A DNA stretch of 37,809 bases from UBA1715 sp036752345. GTDB lineage: Bacteria; Bacteroidota; Bacteroidia; Bacteroidales; UBA1715. Every line of letters starts with the position of its first letter. Position 1 is the first letter of the stretch. The notes below the pieces were generated by a model that searched no databases, had not been told where the DNA came from, and saw only the letters and a list, made by a program, of their open reading frames with translations. Shown piece by piece: positions 15,547 through 23,281 of this stretch. The stretch is from contig DAIOSV010000018.1 of NCBI GenBank assembly GCA_036752345.1, forward strand, positions 1 through 37,809. Direction: 5' to 3'. A program made the position numbers and the translations under genes.

Positions 15547-16521
15547 ATGTCAGAGTATGCGTTTCCTGCTATAATTCAGGAAGATATAAAAAAATTAAAT
15601 GAAATGTTTGGCGCGCAGTTGTTTTCAAAAACTGCAGTGTTGAATGCAATAACGGCATATGTTTTTGGACACAAAGGCAAACAATTGCGTCCGGCGTTGG
15701 TGTTTTTGTCGGCACGAATTTTTGGGGAGGTAACCGAAACAACGTATTCAGCGGCATATATGGTGGAATTGCTTCACAATGCTACGCTCATCCATGACGA
15801 TGTGGTTGACGATGCCGAAAAACGAAGAAATTTGTTGTCAGTCAAATCTGTTTGGAAAAACAAAGTGGCAGTGCTTGCAGGCGATTATTATTTGGCTAAA
15901 GGCTTGCTATTTGCCATGGAACACAATGAAATAAAGATGTTGGAAATAATGTCGAATGCGGTTCGTGAGATGAGCGAGGGAGAATTGAAACAAATAGAAA
16001 ATGCAAAAACTCTTGAAAACACCGAAGAATCTTATTTTGATATAATAAAAAACAAAACGGCTGCATTGTTCCGTTCTTCAATGATTATGGGAGCATATTC
16101 TTCGCACGCAGCCTCTGACGACGATATCGCAAAAATCTCAAAAATCGCAGAATATCTTGGTATTGCGTTTCAAATTCGCGACGATGCTTTGGATTATTCT
16201 AAAACGAATATCCTAGGAAAGGCGCCTTTGAATGATTTGCAAGAAAATAAAATGACATTACCCTTAATCTATGCGTTGCAACAAGTTTCGCTTGCCGAAA
16301 GAACAAAAATAAAGTGGCAAATGAAGACCAAGCATTCGGATAAAGCAGCAATGCAAGCGGTTGCCGATTTTGTGATTGCACACGGAGGAATCACGTATGT
16401 TCAGGAGAAAAGTAAAAGTTTTTGTGAGCAAGCAAAAGAACTTTGTCTCACATTCCCGGAATCCGAATCGCGCAAGGCTTTGATTGATTTAATTGACTAT
16501 GTACGAATTTCAGAAGTATAA
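15547..16521 (+). CDS. Polyprenyl diphosphate synthase (octaprenyl-type)
   Basis: Trans-prenyltransferase that extends farnesyl diphosphate with isopentenyl diphosphate units, giving the long isoprenoid chain of menaquinone. From ATG 15547 the protein has 324 residues and starts MSEYAFPAII, typical of Bacteroidetes homologues. The frame extends to 15475, but that would place the promoter box inside the gene. The first aspartate-rich motif is DDVVD (84-88) followed by RR, and the second is DDALD (212-216). GHKGKQLRPALV (41-52) holds the IPP-binding lysine and arginine. Product chain length cannot be read safely from the sequence. It ends 32 bp before lolD, so the two may be linked. Confidence 0.9.
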   Translation: MSEYAFPAIIQEDIKKLNEMFGAQLFSKTAVLNAITAYVFGHKGKQLRPALVFLSARIFGEVTETTYSAAYMVELLHNATLIHDDVVDDAEKRRNLLSVKSVWKNKVAVLAGDYYLAKGLLFAMEHNEIKMLEIMSNAVREMSEGELKQIENAKTLENTEESYFDIIKNKTAALFRSSMIMGAYSSHAASDDDIAKISKIAEYLGIAFQIRDDALDYSKTNILGKAPLNDLQENKMTLPLIYALQQVSLAERTKIKWQMKTKHSDKAAMQAVADFVIAHGGITYVQEKSKSFCEQAKELCLTFPESESRKALIDLIDYVRISEV

Positions 16522-16553
16522 AATTCTGAATAAAAATTAGTTACTTTGCAAAT

Positions 16554-17219
16554 ATGATTATACAGACACGAAACATACAAAAATCATTTGGCTCACTTCA
16601 AGTGTTGAAAGGGATTGACTTAGATGTTGAGAGTGGAGAAATTGTTTCGATAGTAGGCAAGAGCGGTGCTGGTAAAACCACGTTATTACAAATAATGGGA
16701 ACGCTTTTAGATGCAAACGAAGGTGAAGTTTCAATTCTCGGGACTGATATTCGCATATTAAAAGAAAAAGAATTAGCTCGTTTCCGAAACGAACATATTG
16801 GGTTCGTATTTCAATTTCATCAATTGTTACCGGAATTTACCGCATTGGAAAACGTGTGTATACCAGCAATGTTGCAAGGCAAAACGCTCAAGCAAGCCGA
16901 AAATAGAGCAAAAGAGCTTTTGGATTTTTTGAATTTATCATCACGAATGACACACAAACCATCGGAACTTTCGGGTGGCGAACAACAACGTGTGGCAGTT
17001 GCGCGAGCTATAATGAACAACCCATCGGTGATTTTTGCTGATGAGCCTTCAGGAAATTTGGATTCTCACAATAAAACCGAGCTTCATGAGTTGTTTCTTC
17101 GATTGCGCGACACGTTTCATCAAACATTTGTGATTGTGACGCATGATGATAACTTGGCATCAATATCGGATAGGGTTGTAAAAATGGAAGACGGTAAAAT
17201 CATAGAAGATGGAGAATAA
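16554..17219 (+). CDS. lolD: Lipoprotein-releasing ABC transporter ATPase LolD
   Basis: ATPase of the LolCDE complex that extracts lipoproteins from the inner membrane for delivery to the outer membrane. The 221-residue protein has Walker A GKSGAGKTT (35-43), Q-loop FVFQFHQLLPEFTALEN (84-100, the LolD/MacB hallmark), signature LSGGEQQR (139-146), Walker B IFADEP (160-165) and the switch H of VTHD. LolC/E partners are not in the window. TTACTTTG at 16541-16548, six bases before the ATG, resembles a minus-7 box and may give a near-leaderless message. The end overlaps the M23 peptidase gene by 11 bp, indicating translational coupling. MacB-type or FtsE-like ATPases are alternatives, but length and motifs favour LolD. 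Confidence 0.85.
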   Translation: MIIQTRNIQKSFGSLQVLKGIDLDVESGEIVSIVGKSGAGKTTLLQIMGTLLDANEGEVSILGTDIRILKEKELARFRNEHIGFVFQFHQLLPEFTALENVCIPAMLQGKTLKQAENRAKELLDFLNLSSRMTHKPSELSGGEQQRVAVARAIMNNPSVIFADEPSGNLDSHNKTELHELFLRLRDTFHQTFVIVTHDDNLASISDRVVKMEDGKIIEDGE

Positions 17220-18105
17220 AAAAATAAAACTTTCAAGGAAGCAAAAACGTGTGTTGCGAAGACAAAAATTCCGCACGAAATACCGTCTTACAATTCGTAA
17301 TGACAAGACTTTTGCCGAAGTTGTATCGTTTCGATTGTCTATTCATAATATGTTTTTGTTGCTTGGATCTTCTTTGCTTATACTTATATTTTTGGTGTAT
17401 ATGGTTATTGCCTATACGCCATTGAAGGAGTATATCATTCCAAATTACCCGGAATTGGAAGAACGTGAGAAAATAGAGAGAAATGCAGAGTTAGTTGATT
17501 CACTCGAATATCAAATGCGATTGTATTCGCAGAAAATGGAGATATTGCAGACTATTCTTAATGGAGATGCTCCTAAGGAGTACGAAAACGTAGATTCGTT
17601 GGCAGCAGAGCAAACGGAGAACAAGTATGCAAATTTGAATTTCCAAATTTCTCCGGCAGATTCAATGTTGCGAGAGGAAATACAAGAAAATGAAGCACTT
17701 AACGTTAATTTTCATGCAAATTCTGCCGGTGTGCGAATTGAGAATCTTTTCTTTTATCCTCCGGTAACTGGCGTTGTTTCTAGTCATTTTGGGTATGGCC
17801 ATTATGGCACCGATGTGGTTGCAGCAGAAAATAGCATTGTTCACTCGGTGTTGAGCGGGACCGTTATTCTTGCCACATGGACAGTTGAAACCGGATTCGT
17901 AATAGTAATACAGCATAGCAACGACTTCATTTCGGTATACAAACATAATTCTAAATTATTGAAAAAAGCCGGAGATCAAGTGATTGCAGGCGAGGGCATT
18001 GCATTGCTCGGCAATACGGGCGAACTTACTTTAGGTCCTCATCTTCATTTTGAGTTGTGGCACGAAAGCAAGCCGGTCAACTCCGAAAATTATATTGTGT
18101 TTTAA
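17209..18105 (+). CDS. Membrane-anchored M23 family peptidase (LytM domain)
   Basis: Probable peptidoglycan endopeptidase or regulator of one. The first 45 residues are very basic, followed by one membrane segment (about 48-70), a coiled region (about 80-120), and a C-terminal M23 domain (about 180-298). Zinc ligands appear intact: H and D in GHYGTD, the H of YKHNS, and HLHFELW. This makes it likely active rather than a degenerate LytM factor. It overlaps lolD by 11 bp and ends 2 bp before dxr. Topology is predicted as cytoplasmic N-terminus and periplasmic peptidase. Bacteroidetes homologues with the same GNTGEL.TGPHLHFELW ending are common. Confidence 0.9.
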   Translation: MENKKIKLSRKQKRVLRRQKFRTKYRLTIRNDKTFAEVVSFRLSIHNMFLLLGSSLLILIFLVYMVIAYTPLKEYIIPNYPELEEREKIERNAELVDSLEYQMRLYSQKMEILQTILNGDAPKEYENVDSLAAEQTENKYANLNFQISPADSMLREEIQENEALNVNFHANSAGVRIENLFFYPPVTGVVSSHFGYGHYGTDVVAAENSIVHSVLSGTVILATWTVETGFVIVIQHSNDFISVYKHNSKLLKKAGDQVIAGEGIALLGNTGELTLGPHLHFELWHESKPVNSENYIVF

Positions 18106-18107
18106 TT

Positions 18108-19262
18108 ATGAAAAGAATTGCACTTCTGGGTTCAACTGGTTCAATTGGAACTCAAGCTCTTGATGTCATTTCCCGTCATCCAAAAGAATTTTCAGTTGAG
18201 GTACTTACTGCACACAACAATGCCGATTTATTAATAGATCAAGCTATTAAGTTTAATCCCAACGTAGTAGTTATAACCAATCCCGACAAATACGAGTATG
18301 TTTCTGCAAAGTTGGAGAAACACATGATAAAGGTCTTTACCGGCGCCGATTCGTTGAATGACGTGGTGAAGATGAACACGGTGGATATGGTTTTGGGTGC
18401 GTTGGTAGGCTATGCAGGCTTAGCACCGATTATTAATGCCATAGAGAATGATAAAATAATTGCGCTTGCCAATAAAGAAGTGTTGGTTGTTGCAGGGCAA
18501 TTGGTTAATTCTCTTCTCAAAAAGCATCCAAAATCTGCAATAATCCCGGTAGATTCCGAACATTCGGCAATTTACCAATGTTTACAGGGAGAAATACAAT
18601 TTGGAAATACTCCTGAAAAAATTTTATTGACCGCTTCTGGTGGTCCGTTCCGCGGTTTTTCGGCACAGCAGTTAGCTACTGTTACAAAAAACCAAGCACT
18701 CAAACATCCAAATTGGTCAATGGGAGTAAAAGTTACCATTGATTCTGCATCGTTGATGAACAAAGGCTTGGAGGTAATAGAAGCAAAATGGTTGTTCAAC
18801 GTAGAACCAAAAAACATCGAAGTCCTTGTACATCCTCAATCAATTGTACATTCTGCCGTACAATTCAAAGATGGTTCAATAAAGGCGCAACTTGGCATGC
18901 CCGACATGCGTCTTCCTATTCAATATGCGTTTAGTTATCCGGAACGTTTGAATGCCGATTTCCCACGAGTTAATTTATTCGAATATTCCAATTTAACGTT
19001 TGAAGCACCTGATCGTAAAAACTTTAGAAATCTTGATATAGCACTCTCTGCAATTACGCAAGGAGGAACAATGCCTTGTATCATGAATGCGGCAAACGAA
19101 GTGGTGGTTGAAGCTTTTTTGCACGACAAAATCTCGTTTTTCGCCATGTCAGATTTAATAGAAAAAACGATGTCTCATATACATTTTGTAGCAGAACCTA
19201 CGTTACAAGATTATGTTGAAACACATCAAGAATCAATGAAATACACACAATCACTACTATGA
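18108..19262 (+). CDS. dxr: 1-deoxy-D-xylulose-5-phosphate reductoisomerase
   Basis: Second step of the MEP isoprenoid pathway: DXP to MEP with NADPH and a divalent metal; the target of fosmidomycin. From ATG 18108 it has 384 residues starting MKRIALLGSTGSIG, the canonical NADPH-binding N-terminus; the longer open frame from 18057 lies inside the M23 gene and is rejected. Metal ligands D149 and E151 lie in PVDSEHSAI, followed by LTASGGPF and HPNWSMGVKVTIDSAS. It sits 2 bp after the M23 gene and overlaps rseP by ATGA (19259-19262). The dxr-rseP pairing is common in bacteria, and the product feeds the polyprenyl synthase encoded nearby. Confidence 0.97.
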   Translation: MKRIALLGSTGSIGTQALDVISRHPKEFSVEVLTAHNNADLLIDQAIKFNPNVVVITNPDKYEYVSAKLEKHMIKVFTGADSLNDVVKMNTVDMVLGALVGYAGLAPIINAIENDKIIALANKEVLVVAGQLVNSLLKKHPKSAIIPVDSEHSAIYQCLQGEIQFGNTPEKILLTASGGPFRGFSAQQLATVTKNQALKHPNWSMGVKVTIDSASLMNKGLEVIEAKWLFNVEPKNIEVLVHPQSIVHSAVQFKDGSIKAQLGMPDMRLPIQYAFSYPERLNADFPRVNLFEYSNLTFEAPDRKNFRNLDIALSAITQGGTMPCIMNAANEVVVEAFLHDKISFFAMSDLIEKTMSHIHFVAEPTLQDYVETHQESMKYTQSLL

Positions 19263-20560
19263 TGCAAGCACTCCAATTAATAGTAACACTCTCACTTCTC
19301 GTGTTTGTGCACGAACTCGGACATTTTACCTTTGCTAAATTGTTCGGTGCGCGAGTTGAGAAGTTTTATCTTTTCTTCAATCCAGGTTTTTCATTATTTA
19401 AATTTCAAAAAGGGGAAACAACTTACGGATTAGGTTGGTTGCCACTTGGAGGATATTGTAAAATTTCCGGTATGGTTGATGAATCAATGGATTCAGATGC
19501 TTTGAAGTCGGAACCAAAGCCTTGGGAATATCGCTCGAAACCGCTTTGGCAAAGATTTTTAATAATACTTGGAGGCGTGATGTTTAATTTCATTGCTGCA
19601 ATTATTATTTATGCCGGAATTTCATTCGCTTGGGGCAAAACGTATTTACCATTGAAAAATCTTGAATATGGTGTTTACTGCGATTCAACAGCTCTTTCAA
19701 TGGGGCTTCAAAACGGTGATAAAATTCTAAAAGTTGATGACGTTGAGCCACTTACGTTGAGCCAGGCAATTTCGCAAATTTTGCTTGACGATGCCAAAAC
19801 TATCACGGTTGAGCGTGGCGGACAAATTGAGCAGATTGCAATTCCTTCAAACATTGGGCGACAAGTGATAGCAAATCCCAACTCTTTTTTCATTGCAGAA
19901 TTTGTTCCGTTCATTGTAGATTCAATTATGCCAAACACCCCGGCAGCTCGGTCCGATTTGCGTGTTGAAGACAAAATTATAGCCATAGACACTATACCAA
20001 CGCCTGCTTTTATTGATTTCGTAAAAACGATAGAAACATACAAAAACAAGTCAATTGAGTTGACAGTTCTTCGTCATGGATATGAAGAAAAAGTGCCGGT
20101 CACGGTTTCTCCAGAAGGAAAAATTGGCGCATGGACAAAATCAACAGGAGACTTATTTCAGTTGGAAACGGAGAAGTACAGCTTATTGCAGTCGATTCCT
20201 GAAGGAATAAAGATGGGATTCAATACGCTGGGCTTTTACATAAAGCAATTTAAGCTCGTGTTTACGAAAGAAGGCTCTCAACAAGTTGGTAGTTTTGTTT
20301 CAATGGGCAAAATGTATGATGAGACATGGAATTGGGCAAGTTTTTGGTCATTGGCCGCATTATTCTCGGTAATACTTGCGTTTATGAATATTCTTCCAAT
20401 CCCTGGGCTCGATGGAGGGCATTTGATGTTTCTTATCTATGAACTAATAACGGGGAAGAAACCGAGTGATAAATTCATGGAACGGGCGCAAATAGTAGGA
20501 ATGGCAATTATTTTTGCGATATTCTTTTACGCACTTTTCTTAGACTTTGGTAGATTGTAA
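19259..20560 (+). CDS. rseP: Site-2 protease RseP family
   Basis: Intramembrane zinc metalloprotease that cleaves membrane-bound anti-sigma factors and cleared signal peptides. The first membrane segment carries HELGH (H18, E19, H22), followed by GLGWLPLGGYCKISGM, the family's membrane-inserted loop. Two PDZ domains occupy about 125-280. The third zinc ligand lies in NILPIPGLDGGHL near residue 380. Length 433 is usual. The start uses the first of two tandem ATGs, with the dxr stop overlapping by 4 bp. It is the last gene of the cluster; the next gene converges after 23 bp, with no strong hairpin seen between them. Confidence 0.95.
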   Translation: MMQALQLIVTLSLLVFVHELGHFTFAKLFGARVEKFYLFFNPGFSLFKFQKGETTYGLGWLPLGGYCKISGMVDESMDSDALKSEPKPWEYRSKPLWQRFLIILGGVMFNFIAAIIIYAGISFAWGKTYLPLKNLEYGVYCDSTALSMGLQNGDKILKVDDVEPLTLSQAISQILLDDAKTITVERGGQIEQIAIPSNIGRQVIANPNSFFIAEFVPFIVDSIMPNTPAARSDLRVEDKIIAIDTIPTPAFIDFVKTIETYKNKSIELTVLRHGYEEKVPVTVSPEGKIGAWTKSTGDLFQLETEKYSLLQSIPEGIKMGFNTLGFYIKQFKLVFTKEGSQQVGSFVSMGKMYDETWNWASFWSLAALFSVILAFMNILPIPGLDGGHLMFLIYELITGKKPSDKFMERAQIVGMAIIFAIFFYALFLDFGRL

Positions 20561-20583
20561 GAAAAGGGAACAGTCCTTTCTCC

Positions 20584-20931
20584 TTAAATGGTAATGAGAT
20601 TGTCGGGTTCGTTACTTTCATCGGCAGAAAAGTCTTCTTCGCCAATCTTAAGTCCATTCTTAAAAACCCATTCGTCAATTTCGGATTTCAAGAACGATAA
20701 TCGTTTACCGCATTTGTGGTAGGGAATTGTTTTTTTCGAAACCCATCCATAAATAGTTGACGGAGCCGGTTTTGATGGAAGGTAATCTATCAATTCGGGG
20801 AGCGAAAGCCATCTATCACTTTTATTCGAAATAAGATTTAGATATTTCATTATAGAATTTTGCCAAATCGCCATTTCTTTTTTTAGATTAGCCATTTCAT
20901 TTACTACGGTATTTAATGAATCCTTCTCCAT
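20584..20931 (-). CDS. Orphan excisionase-like helix-turn-helix protein
   Basis: A 115-residue protein with an N-terminal helical, probably coiled-coil part (about 1-35), then an HTH_17/AlpA-like domain (about 41-90): WLSLPELIDYLPSKPAPSTIYGWV, KKTIPYHKCGKRLSFLKSEIDEWV. This is the usual wHTH pattern of excisionases and of small regulators in integrative elements. The C-terminal 20 residues are acidic. No integrase, relaxase or toxin gene is nearby, so it is an orphan, either a domesticated regulator or an element remnant. It has its own promoter upstream (20971-21001). Its DNA target is unknown. Confidence 0.82.
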   Translation of the reverse strand: MEKDSLNTVVNEMANLKKEMAIWQNSIMKYLNLISNKSDRWLSLPELIDYLPSKPAPSTIYGWVSKKTIPYHKCGKRLSFLKSEIDEWVFKNGLKIGEEDFSADESNEPDNLITI

Positions 20932-20970
20932 AATTTTTATTTTTAAATATTATTGCTTTTTCAAATTATA

Positions 20971-21001
20971 CAAAGTTGAATTAAAAAATTGAAAAAACAA
21001 A
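20971..21001 (-). promoter_or_regulatory. Promoter of the excisionase-like gene
   Basis: On the minus strand TTTG (20998-21001), a 19-bp spacer, then CAACTTTG (20971-20978), one mismatch from TAnnTTTG, ending 39 bp before the start codon. The rest of the 217-bp interval to rnhB is A+T-rich; I saw no gene or strong hairpin in it. Confidence 0.55.
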
Positions 21002-21148
21002 GGAGAAAAAACAACGCAGAGGTTATTTTTTTGTCGAGATTTTGCAACTTTCTTGTATTTACGGGCAAAAGGCGATTATTACACTTCAGAAAAAAATATA
21101 CATTCTAACACAAAAATTGTATTGAAATTGGATTTTTTTGGACTTTTA

Positions 21149-21751
21149 TTACAAATCTAACCGGTATTGTGTGTGTAATTCAGAATTGAAGGTAACTCGG
21201 TGAAAATCTGTTAAACCATATTTTTGAATGGCAATTTTATGTGCGAGAGTTGGGTACCCTTTGTTTGAAATCCAATTGTACATGGGGAATTGTTGGTGAA
21301 GGCTATCCATGTAATCGTCACGATAGGTTTTTGCAAGAATGGAAGCCGCTGCAATAGCCAAATAGTTACCATCACCTTTCACAACGCAGTCATGAGGAAT
21401 TTGTTTGTACGGCTTAAATTTATTGCCATCAACAATGATATGTTCGGGTTGTGGTGTAAGTTTTTCAAGAGCTCTGTGCATTGCCAGAATTGAAGCATTG
21501 AGTATGTTTATCTTGTCAATTTCGTGATTGTCAACAATTCCAACTGCCCAGGAAATGGCATCTCGCTCTATTTGTATTCTAAGCTCTTTGCGTTGTGCAT
21601 CGGTCAATTGTTTAGAATCGTTGAGGTCTTTATTGCGATAGTCGGAAGGGAAAATGACCGCAGCGGCATATACCGGTCCGGCAAGACAACCTCGCCCGGC
21701 TTCATCACAGCCGGCTTCAATGCAGTGTTCTGTAAAAAACGAGGCAAGCAT
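21149..21751 (-). CDS. rnhB: Ribonuclease HII
   Basis: Cleaves RNA of RNA-DNA hybrids and single ribonucleotides embedded in DNA. From ATG 21751 it has 200 residues, the normal size. The acidic active site is visible: D16 and E17 in DEAGRGCLAGPV, D108 in IIVDGN and D145 in KTYRDD, with DSKQLT after the first strand. The frame is open upstream to 21895, but that extension lies within the preceding CAP gene and is discarded. The start shares one base with the preceding stop (TAATG), so translation is probably coupled to the CAP-domain gene. The last gene of the run. Confidence 0.95.
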   Translation of the reverse strand: MLASFFTEHCIEAGCDEAGRGCLAGPVYAAAVIFPSDYRNKDLNDSKQLTDAQRKELRIQIERDAISWAVGIVDNHEIDKINILNASILAMHRALEKLTPQPEHIIVDGNKFKPYKQIPHDCVVKGDGNYLAIAAASILAKTYRDDYMDSLHQQFPMYNWISNKGYPTLAHKIAIQKYGLTDFHRVTFNSELHTQYRLDL

Positions 21752-23277
21752 TAATTTCGTTTCTTTTGAATCAGAATGTCGTATTTCATGATAGCCCAAA
21801 ATACCCACTTGTCGCCACACATTCCAATAGCCATATGAGTCATATTTGGTGTCATGAGTTTCATGCACGTTTGTGATTTTTTCTGTGTAATCCAATGGTT
21901 TACCATAGAGTCAATAACGGCTTTCATGCCATCGTCGTCGTGCACGCCGTTAAATGAGTAGCCATAGCCAACACAAAAAGCCATACCCATTGCTTGTACA
22001 AAGTTTAATCCTTCTTCTGTTTGGTATGTAGTGCCTTTGTAGCTGGTTTTATTGATGCGGTCCCATGGTGTTTCACCATTTAAGTTAATGTCTTCGCTAT
22101 GGTTTTCAAAAAACATTTCACGTGCATGTTCGTTGGCAAGCCGTTCGAGTGTTGTATCCCATTCTATTGTGGGGACGGGTTTAACGGTTACAATTTCACT
22201 GGTGTCGCACTCGCAGCCTTTTGTTCGCCATGTATTTACGGCTTGCAAAGCATACGTTCGGAACAATTCTTTTTCGAAGCTCAAAGGTACAATATGAAAT
22301 TCGCTGTTAAGATTTGATTCTTTATCTTGAAATTTTCTATCAGTAGGGAATACTTCTTTGGCTAAAGCGAGATAGCGAAATGCGTTGCGCAGATACACGC
22401 TGTCTTTCCATGTTCGTTCGTGGTTTGCCGTACCTCTATATATATCTATTTGAGAGTCAATTAATTCCATCCAGCGTTTCTCAATGTGACTTGAAACACC
22501 TTTGTCGTCGGGATAGAGTTCTAACCCTTTAAGTGAAAACTCGTAAAACAACGTTTTGTTTTCATCGGTGCGGGCGGTGTCAATACTCTTGAGCAGAGCT
22601 TTTTTGAAGCCTTCACTAATGCCATAGTTGCCGGCAAACTTTGTTTTATACGTTTCAATCAGTGAAAAGAGGTCACTAAACATCCAATTATCTGCCAAAA
22701 GAAGAGCTCCTTGGGTAAGGGCAGCATAATTTTCATTTGAACTGCTTATTTCTCCCGGTGCTTTGTCGTAGAGTTTTTCCACTTTCGAGTAACATTTGTC
22801 ATAACGGCCGGCAAGAGCTTCGGCACGAGCAAATTCCAATACGTCACTTTGGGTGTGAAAAATACTATTCAATTTTTGATAGATAGCTTGTGCTTCGGTA
22901 ATGCTACTATTCTTTATTTTATTCGCACGTTTTTCGCTATAATTTTTAATAATCTCAAGCGTATCGGTATGCAGGTCTAGTATTTCTCTTTCAGTGTCTT
23001 TTGAGCTTAGTATACTTAAACTTGAAAGGCAGTCAAGAAGAGGATTTTTTGTGAATTCCTTGTAGTCAGCCGGATTTTGTGCCATTTCATAGTAGGCAAT
23101 GGCTTTTACGTAATATGCTTCAAGCATATCCGGTTTTTTCTTGAGAGCCGTGTTGCACATTTCAACACATTTCACGTATTCCTGGCTATTGTAGTATTTA
23201 TAGAGTTTCGTAAGTTTTTGAGCATATCCGCTTAAACAAAAGAAACTGAGAAGAATGATTGCAAGTACTTTCCGCAT
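21751..23277 (-). CDS. Secreted TPR and CAP-domain protein
   Basis: A 508-residue protein with signal peptide (MRKVLAIILLSFFCLSGYAQ). Residues 20-75 resemble a TPR (KLYKYYNSQEYVKCVEMCNTALKKKPDMLEAYYVKAIAYYEMA without a break), followed by a long helical region. The C-terminal 150 residues form a CAP/SCP (cysteine-rich secretory/allergen) domain: VNTWRTKGCECD, then VPTIEWDTTLERLANEHAREM, ENHSEDINLNGETPWDRI, and a final GYGYS...MTHMAIGMCGDKWVFWA. CAP proteins are extracellular; biochemical roles vary and are unknown here. It starts 4 bp after the deacetylase gene and its stop overlaps the rnhB start, so it is in the same operon. It has no T9SS sorting domain or lipobox, so periplasmic location is likeliest. 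Confidence 0.85.
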   Translation of the reverse strand: MRKVLAIILLSFFCLSGYAQKLTKLYKYYNSQEYVKCVEMCNTALKKKPDMLEAYYVKAIAYYEMAQNPADYKEFTKNPLLDCLSSLSILSSKDTEREILDLHTDTLEIIKNYSEKRANKIKNSSITEAQAIYQKLNSIFHTQSDVLEFARAEALAGRYDKCYSKVEKLYDKAPGEISSSNENYAALTQGALLLADNWMFSDLFSLIETYKTKFAGNYGISEGFKKALLKSIDTARTDENKTLFYEFSLKGLELYPDDKGVSSHIEKRWMELIDSQIDIYRGTANHERTWKDSVYLRNAFRYLALAKEVFPTDRKFQDKESNLNSEFHIVPLSFEKELFRTYALQAVNTWRTKGCECDTSEIVTVKPVPTIEWDTTLERLANEHAREMFFENHSEDINLNGETPWDRINKTSYKGTTYQTEEGLNFVQAMGMAFCVGYGYSFNGVHDDDGMKAVIDSMVNHWITQKKSQTCMKLMTPNMTHMAIGMCGDKWVFWAIMKYDILIQKKRN

Positions 23278-23281
23278 TGTA

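Noticed and set aside
20561..20583. Possible terminator between rseP and the HTH gene (aaagg/ccttt)
   Set aside because: Only about five pairs with no T run; not distinguishable from chance in A+T-rich sequence.
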